64,000 nt of DNA from Cladorhizidae sp. MBARI D1340-BT2 (taxonomy: Eukaryota; Porifera; Demospongiae; Poecilosclerida; Cladorhizidae), in contig JAQNBH010000011.1 of NCBI GenBank assembly GCA_028752905.1, forward strand, positions 28,796,678-28,860,677. Direction: 5' to 3'. Below, one piece after another: positions 57,527 to 64,000 of the stretch (positions are counted from its first letter, which is position 1; the number at the start of each line of letters is the position of its first letter). The translations under genes and the position numbers were made by a program. The notes beneath the pieces were generated by a model. That model was given only the letters and a program-made list of their open reading frames with translations, was not told the DNA's origin and did no database searches.

Positions 57527-60500
57527 ATGAAATCTCATGTGCAGCAAGCCTTGAACACTGGTGTGTTAAGCCATGTACTCTGGTATGTACCAAGCCATGA
57601 ACTCTGGTTTGCATCAAGCCATGAACTCTGGTGTGCAACAAGCCATGAACTCTGGTTTGCATCTAACCATGAACTCAGGTGTGCATTAAGCTATGAACAA
57701 TGGAATGCAGCAAGCTATGAACTCTGGTGTCTATCAAGCTATGTATGAACTCTGATGTGCATCAAGCCATGAACTCTGGTGTGTATCAAGCTATTAACTC
57801 TAGTGTGTAGCAAGGAATGAACTCTGGTGTATACGAGTCATGAATTCTGTATCAAGCCATGAACTCTGGCGGCTCGAGCCATGAACTCTGGTATGTGTCA
57901 AGCCATGAACTCTGGTGTGCATCAAGCCATGAACTTTGGTTTGCATCGAGCCATGAACTCTGGTGTGCATCAAGCCATGAACACTGGTGTGCATCAAGCC
58001 ATGAACTCTGGTGTGCATCAAGCCATGAACTCTGGTATGCATCAAGCCATGAACTCTAGTGTGCATCAAGCCATGAACTCTGGTGTGCATCAACCCATGA
58101 ACACTGGTGTGCATCAAGCCATGAACTCTAGTATACATCAAGCCTTGAACTCTGGTGTGTAGTATGCCATGAACACTGGTGTGCATCAAGACATGTACTT
58201 TAGTTTGCATTGAGCAATGAACTCTGGTGTGCATCAAGCCATGAACTCTGGTTTGCATCAAGCCATGAACTCTTGTGTGTATCAAGCCATGAACTCTGGT
58301 GTCATTAGGCGATGAACTCTGGTGTGTGTCAAGCCATGAACTCTGGTGTGCATCAAGACATGAACTATGGTGTGCATCAAGCCATGAACTCTGTTGCACA
58401 TCAAGCCATGCACTCTGGTGTGCATCAACCCATGAACTCTGGTGTGCATCACCAATGAACTCTGGTTTGCATCAAGCCGTGAACTTTGGTGTGCATCAAG
58501 CCATGAACTCTGGTGTAGTTCAAGCCATGAACTCTGGTGTGCATCAAGCCATGAACTCTGGTTTGCATCAAGCCATGAACTCTGGTGTGCATCAAGCCAT
58601 AAATTTTGGTGTGCATCAAGCTATGAACACTGTTGTGTAGCAAGACATGAACTCTGGTGTGTAGCAGTTATGAACTCTCTATCAAGCCATGAAGTCAGGC
58701 GTCTAAAGCCATGAACTCTGGTGTGTTTCAAGCCATGAACTCTGGTGTGCTTCAAGCCATGAACACTGGTGTGTATCAAGCTATTAACTCTGGTGAGCAT
58801 CAAGTCATGAACTCTGGTGTGCAACAAGCCATGAACTCTGGTGTGCATCAAGCCATGAACTCTGGTATGTAGTAAGGCATGAACTCTGGCGTGCATCAAG
58901 CCAGTAACTCTGGTGTGTATCAAGCTAAGAATTCTGGTCTGTAGCAAGACATGAACTCTGGTGTGTAGCAGTCATGAACTCTGTATCAAGCCATGAACTC
59001 TGGTGTGTAGCAACCCTTGAACACTGGTATGTTAAGCCTTGAACTCTGGTATGCAACAAGTCATGATCTCTGGTGTGCATCAAACCATGAACTCAGGTGT
59101 GCATCAAGCAATGAACACCGGCATGCAGCAAGCTATGAACTCTGATGTGTATCAAGCTATGTATGAACTATGATGTGTAGCAAGACATGAACTCTGGTGT
59201 ATATCAGTCATTAACTCTGTATCAAGCCATGAACACTGGTGTCTTAAGCCATGAACTCTGGAGTGTCTCAAGCCATGAACTCTGGTGTGCATCAAGCCAT
59301 GAACTCTGGTGTGCATCAAGCCATGAACTCTGGTCTGTATCAAGCTATATGAACTCTGGTGTGTAGCAAAACATGAATTCTAGTATGTATCAAGCTATGA
59401 ACTCCAGTCTCTCTCAAGCTATATGAATTCTGGTGTGTAGCAAGACATGAACTCTGGTGTGCATCAAGCCATGAACTCTGGCGGGTATCAAGCTATGAAC
59501 TCTGGTCTGTATCAAGCTATCAACTCGGGTGTGTAACAAGCTATTAACTCTAGTGTGCATCAACCTATGAACTCTGGTGTGCATCAAGCCATGAACTCTG
59601 GTGTGCATCAAGCCATCAACTCTGGTGTGTAACAAGCTATTAACTCTAGTGTGCATCAACCTATGAACTCTGGTGTGCATCAAGCCATGAACTCTGGTGT
59701 GCATCAAGCCATGAACTCTAGTGTGAAGCAAGCCATGAACTCTGGCGTGTATCAAGCTATGAATTCTTGTCTGTAGCAACACATGAACTCTGGTGTGTAG
59801 CAGTTATGAACTCCGTATCAGGCAATGAAATCTCATGTGCAGCAAGCCTTGAACACTGGTGTGTTAAGCCATGTACTCTGGTGTGCACCAAGCCATGAAC
59901 TCTGGTTTGCATCAAGCCATGAACTCTGGTGTGCAACAATCCATGAACTCTGGTTTGCATCTAACCATGAACTCAGGTATGCATTAAGCTATGAACAATG
60001 GAATGCAGCAAGCTATGAACTCTGGTGTCTATCAAGCTATGTATGAACTCTGATGTGCATCAAGCCATGAACTCTGGTGTGTATCAAGCTATTAACTCTA
60101 GTGTGTAGCAAGGCATGAACTCTGGTGTGTACGAGTCATGAATTCTGTATCAAGCCATGAACTCTGGTGGCTTGAGCCATGAACTCTGGTATGTGTCAAG
60201 CCATGAACTCTGGTGTGCATCAAACCATGAACTTTGGTTTGCATCAAGTTATGAACTCTGGTGTGCATCAAGCCATGAACACTGGTGTGCATCAAGCCAT
60301 GAACTCTGGTGTGCATCAAGCCATGAACTCTGGTATGCATCAAGCCATGAACTCTAGTGTGCATCAAGCCATGAACTCTGGTGTGCATCAACCCATGAAC
60401 TCTGGTGTGCATCAAGCCATGAACTCTAGTGTACATCAAGCCTTGAACTCTGGTGTGTAGTAAGCCATGAACACTGGTGTGCATCAAGACATGTACTTTA

Positions 60501-62760
60501 GTTTGCATTGATCAATGAACTCTGGTGTGCATCAAGCCATGAACTCTGGTTTGCATCAAGCCATGAACTCTTGTGTGTATCAAGCCATGAACTCTGGTGT
60601 CTCAAGCGATGAACTCTGGTGTGTGTCAAGCCATGAACTCTGGTGTGCATCAAGCCATGAACTATGGTGTGCATCAAGCCATGAACTCTGTTGCACATCA
60701 AGCCATGCACTCTGGTGTGCATCAACCCATGAACTCTGGTGTGCATCACCAATGAACTCTGGTTTGCATCAAGCCGTGAACTTTGGTGTGCATCAAGTCA
60801 TGAACTCTGGTGGGTATCAAGCCAAGAACTCTGGTGTGTAGCAAGCCATGAACTCTGGCATGCATCAAGGCATTAACTCTGGTATGTATCAATGTGTGTA
60901 TGAGGACATGTACTCTCGAGTGTAGCAGTCATGAACTCTGTATCCAGCCATGAACTCAGGTTTGCAGCAAGCCATGAATGCTAGTGTGTTAAGCCATGTA
61001 CTCTGTTGTGTGTACCAAGCCATGAACTCTGGTGTGCATCAAGCCATGAACTCTGGTCTGTATCAAGCTATATGAACTCTGGTGTGTAGCAAAACATGAA
61101 TTCTAGTATGTATCAAGCTATGAACTCCAGTCTCTCTCAAGCTATATGAATTCTGGTGTGTAGCAAGACATGAACTCTGGTGTGCATCAAGCCATGAACT
61201 CTGGCGGGTATCAAGCTATGAACTCTGGTCTGTATCAAGCTATCAACTCGGGTGTATAACAAGCTATTAACTCTAGTGTGCATCAACCTATGAACTCTGG
61301 TGTGCATCAAGCCATGAACTCTGGTGTGCATCAAGCCATGAACTCTGGTGTGCATCAAGCCATCAACTCTGGTGTGTAACAAGCTATTAACTCTAGTGTG
61401 CATCAACCTATGAACTCTGGTGTGCATCAAGCCATGAACTCTGGTGTGCATCAAGCCATGAACTCTAGTGTGAAGCAAGCCATGAACTCTGGCGTGTATC
61501 AAGCTATGAATTCTTGTCTGTAGCAACACATGAACTCTGGTGTGTAGCAGTTATGAACTCCGTATCAGGCAATGAAATCTCATGTGCAGCAAGCCTTGAA
61601 CACTGGTGTGTTAAGCCATGTACTCTGGTGTGCACCAAGCCATGAACTCTGGTTTGCATCTAACCATGAACTCAGGTGTGCATTAAGCTATGAACAATGG
61701 AATGCAGCAAGCTATGAACTCTGGTGTCTATCAAGCTATGTATGAACTCTGATGTGCATCAAGCCATGAACTCTGGTGTGTATCAAGCTATTAACTCTAG
61801 TGTGTAGCAAGGCATGAACTCTGGTGTGTACGAGTCATGAATTCTGTATCAAGCCATGAACTCTGGTGGCTTGAGCCATGAACTCTGGTATGTGTCAAGC
61901 CATGAACTCTGGTGTGCATCAAGCCATGAACTTTGGTTTGCATCGAGCCATGAACTCTGGTGTGCATCAAGCCATGAACACTGGTGTGCATCAAGCCATG
62001 AACTCTGGTGTGCATCAAGCCATGAACTCTGGTATGCATCAAGCCATGAACTCTAGTGTGCATCAAGCCATGAACTCTGGTGTGCATCAACCCATGAACT
62101 CTGGTGTGCATCAAGCCATGAACTCTAGTGTACATCAAGCCTTGACCTCTGGTGTGTAGTAAGCCATGAACACTGGTGTGCATCAAGACATGTACTTTAG
62201 TTTGCATTGAGCAATGAACTCTGGTGTGCATCAAGCCATGAACTCTGGTTTGCATCAAGCCATGAACTCTTGTGTGTATCAAGCCATGAACTCTGGTGTC
62301 TCAAGCGATGAACTCTGGTGTGTGTCAAGCCATGAACTCTGGTGTGCATCAAGCCATGAACTATGGTGTGCATCAAGCCATGAACTCTGTTGCACATCAA
62401 GCCATGCACTCTGGTGTGCATCAACCCATGAACTCTGGTGTGCATCACCAATGAACTCTGGTTTGCATCAAGCCATGAACTTTGGTGTGCATCAAGTCAT
62501 GAACTCTGGTGGGTATCAAGCCAAGAACTCTGGTGTGTAGCAAGCCATGAACTCTGGCATGCATCAAGGCATTAACTCTGGTATGTATCAATGTGTGTAT
62601 GAGGACATGTACTCTCGAGTGTAGCAGTCATGAACTCTGTATCCAGCCATGAACTCAGGTTTGCAGCAAGCCATGAATGCTAGTGTGTTAAGCCATGTAC
62701 TCTGTTGTGTGTACCAAGCCATGAACTCTGGTATGCATCAAGCCATGAACTCTGGTTTGC
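57527..62760. repeat. Array B tandem duplication, about 1.7-kb unit, with a third partial copy
   Basis: A block at about 59340-61060 recurs at about 61063-62760 (offset 1723 bp in its left part, 1699 bp in its right part). Part of it also occurs earlier (57527-58480, offset 2298 bp). Shared markers include GGCTTGAGCC/GGCTCGAGCC and the GTGCATCACCAATG unit. Confidence 0.83.
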
Positions 62761-64000
62761 AACAAGCCATGAACTCTGGTGTGCATCAAGCCATGAACTC
62801 ATGTGTACATCAAGCTTGCATGCAGCAAGCTATGAACTCTGATGTGTATCAAGCTATGAACTCTATTGTGTAGTAAGACATGAATTTTGGCATACAGCAA
62901 GCCATGAACTCCGGGGTGCATCAAGCTATGAACTCTGGTGTGTATCAAGCTATGGACTCTAGTGTGTAGCAACACATGAACTCTGATTTATAGCAGACAT
63001 GAACTCTGTTCTGTATCAAGCCATAAAATCAGGTGTCTCAAGCCAAAAACTCTGGTATGTATCAAGCCTTGAACTCTGGTGTGCATCAAGCCATGAAATT
63101 TAGTTTGCATCAAGGAATGAACTCTGGTGTGCATCAAGCCATGAAATCTGGTGTGCATCAAGCCATGAACTCTTGTGTGCATCAAGCCATGAATTCTGGT
63201 GTGCATCAAGCCATTAACTCAGGTGTGCATCAAACCATCAACTTTGATGTGCAACAAGCCAAGAACTCTGGTGTGTATCAGGCTATGAACTCTGGTGTGT
63301 AGCAAGACATGCACTCTGGTGTATATCAGTCATGAACTCTGTATCAAGCCATGAACTCTGATGTCTTAAGGCTTAAGCCATGAACTGTGGAGTGTGTCAA
63401 GCCATAAACTCTTGTGTGCATCAGCCTATGAACTCTGGTCTGTATCAAGCTATATGAACTCTGGTGTGTAGCAAAACATAAATTCTGGTGTGTATCAAGC
63501 TATAAACTCATTTGTCTAACAAGCTATATGAATTCTGGTGTGTAGCAAGACATGAACTATGGTGTGCATCAAGCCATGAACTCTGGCGGGAATCAAGCTA
63601 TGAATTCTGGTCTGTATCAAGCAATGAACTCAGGTGTGTAGCAAGTTATGAGGTCTGGTGTGTAGCAGTCATGAACTCTGTATTAAGCCATGAACTCTGG
63701 TGTCTCAAGCCATGAACTCTGGTGTGCAGCAAGCCATAAACTCTGGTGTGCATCAAGCCATGAACTTCGGTGTGCATCAAGCCATGAACTCTGGTGGGTA
63801 TGAAGCTATGAACTCTGTTGTGTAGCAAACCATGAACACATGCATGCAGCAAGCCATGAACTCTGGCATGCACAAGCCATGAACTCTGGTATGTATCAAG
63901 CTATTAACTCTGGGGTGTAGCAAGACATGAAATTTGGCGTACAGCAAGCCATGAACTCTGGGGTGCATCAATCTATGAAATCTGGTGTGTATCAAGCTAT

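Larger units (their letters stand above)
46336..64000. repeat. Satellite array B, segment 3 (to window end)
   Basis: 24-bp repeats continue to the end of the window and evidently beyond. Higher-order copies include a 1096-bp and a 1.7-kb tandem duplication and repeated use of the block seen at 37707 (again near 46695, 48352, 56329 and 58621). The longest open frame, 271 codons at 50098-50913 on the minus strand, is a translation of the repeat (HTRVHGLM) and is not called as a gene. No other content seen. Confidence 0.96.

Noticed and set aside
1..64000. CRISPR array
   Set aside because: Repeats are directly adjacent with no unique spacers, no cas genes are present, and all mobile elements are eukaryotic.
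1..64000. tRNA, rRNA or other structured RNA genes
   Set aside because: No cloverleaf with A/B boxes or rRNA core sequence was recognised. The tRNA-related sites are only primer-binding sites of the retroelements.
37366..64000. Telomeric repeats
   Set aside because: No TTAGGG-type or other G-rich hexamer runs occur; the repeats are long satellite units.

Overview
The window is repeat-dominated DNA from a large animal genome. No host single-copy gene, rRNA or tRNA could be supported. The evidence for an animal is eukaryotic throughout: a hAT transposase of the ZMYM1-like (TTF zinc finger plus DUF4371) type, two Ty3/gypsy elements with integrase upstream of reverse transcriptase (the Gmr1-like arrangement, described from deuterostomes), a third Ty3/gypsy element with a C2H2-like Gag N-terminus of the kind common in aquatic invertebrates, and TTAA-flanked DNA elements. 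An aquatic invertebrate or lower deuterostome is plausible, but the species cannot be fixed from this sequence.

Layout. Positions 1-37365 are satellite array A, a degenerate 28-bp tandem repeat with higher-order duplications, broken by two nested transposon stacks. Stack 1 (14517-23553) is a decayed hAT element carrying, in its 5' region, a young and coding-intact Gmr1-like retrotransposon, here called G1 (17577-23251; LTRs differ at one visible position in 438; 5-bp target duplication). Stack 2 (24766-35257) is a second, broken Gmr1-like element, G2, whose 3' half is missing. G2 is interrupted inside its integrase by another Ty3/gypsy element, S3 (28386-34515), whose coding tail is in turn interrupted by a 957-bp palindromic element with TTAA target duplications (33267-34223).

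Positions 37366-64000 are satellite array B, a 24-bp tandem repeat (eight codons) with its own higher-order repeats (about 1409, 3766, 1096 and 1.7 kb). Inside array B sit two copies of one 1612-bp TTAA-flanked non-coding DNA element (40958-42569 and 44724-46335), which were multiplied together with their flanking satellite.

How the parts work together: only G1 looks able to make a full Gag-protease-integrase-RT-RNase H polyprotein. The hAT, G2 and S3 coding regions carry frameshifts, stops or catalytic substitutions. The satellites act as a landing field, and their repeated copies supply internal 'empty sites' that reveal exact target duplications (5 bp for the hAT element, TTAA for the 1.6-kb element). 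The most unusual observation is that S3 has, directly after its 5' LTR, a 14-nt sequence perfectly complementary to a stretch of its own LTR about 30 bp downstream of a TATA-like sequence. This is the signature expected of Tf1-type self-primed reverse transcription. All the small open frames in arrays A and B are by-products of the repeats and are not annotated as genes.
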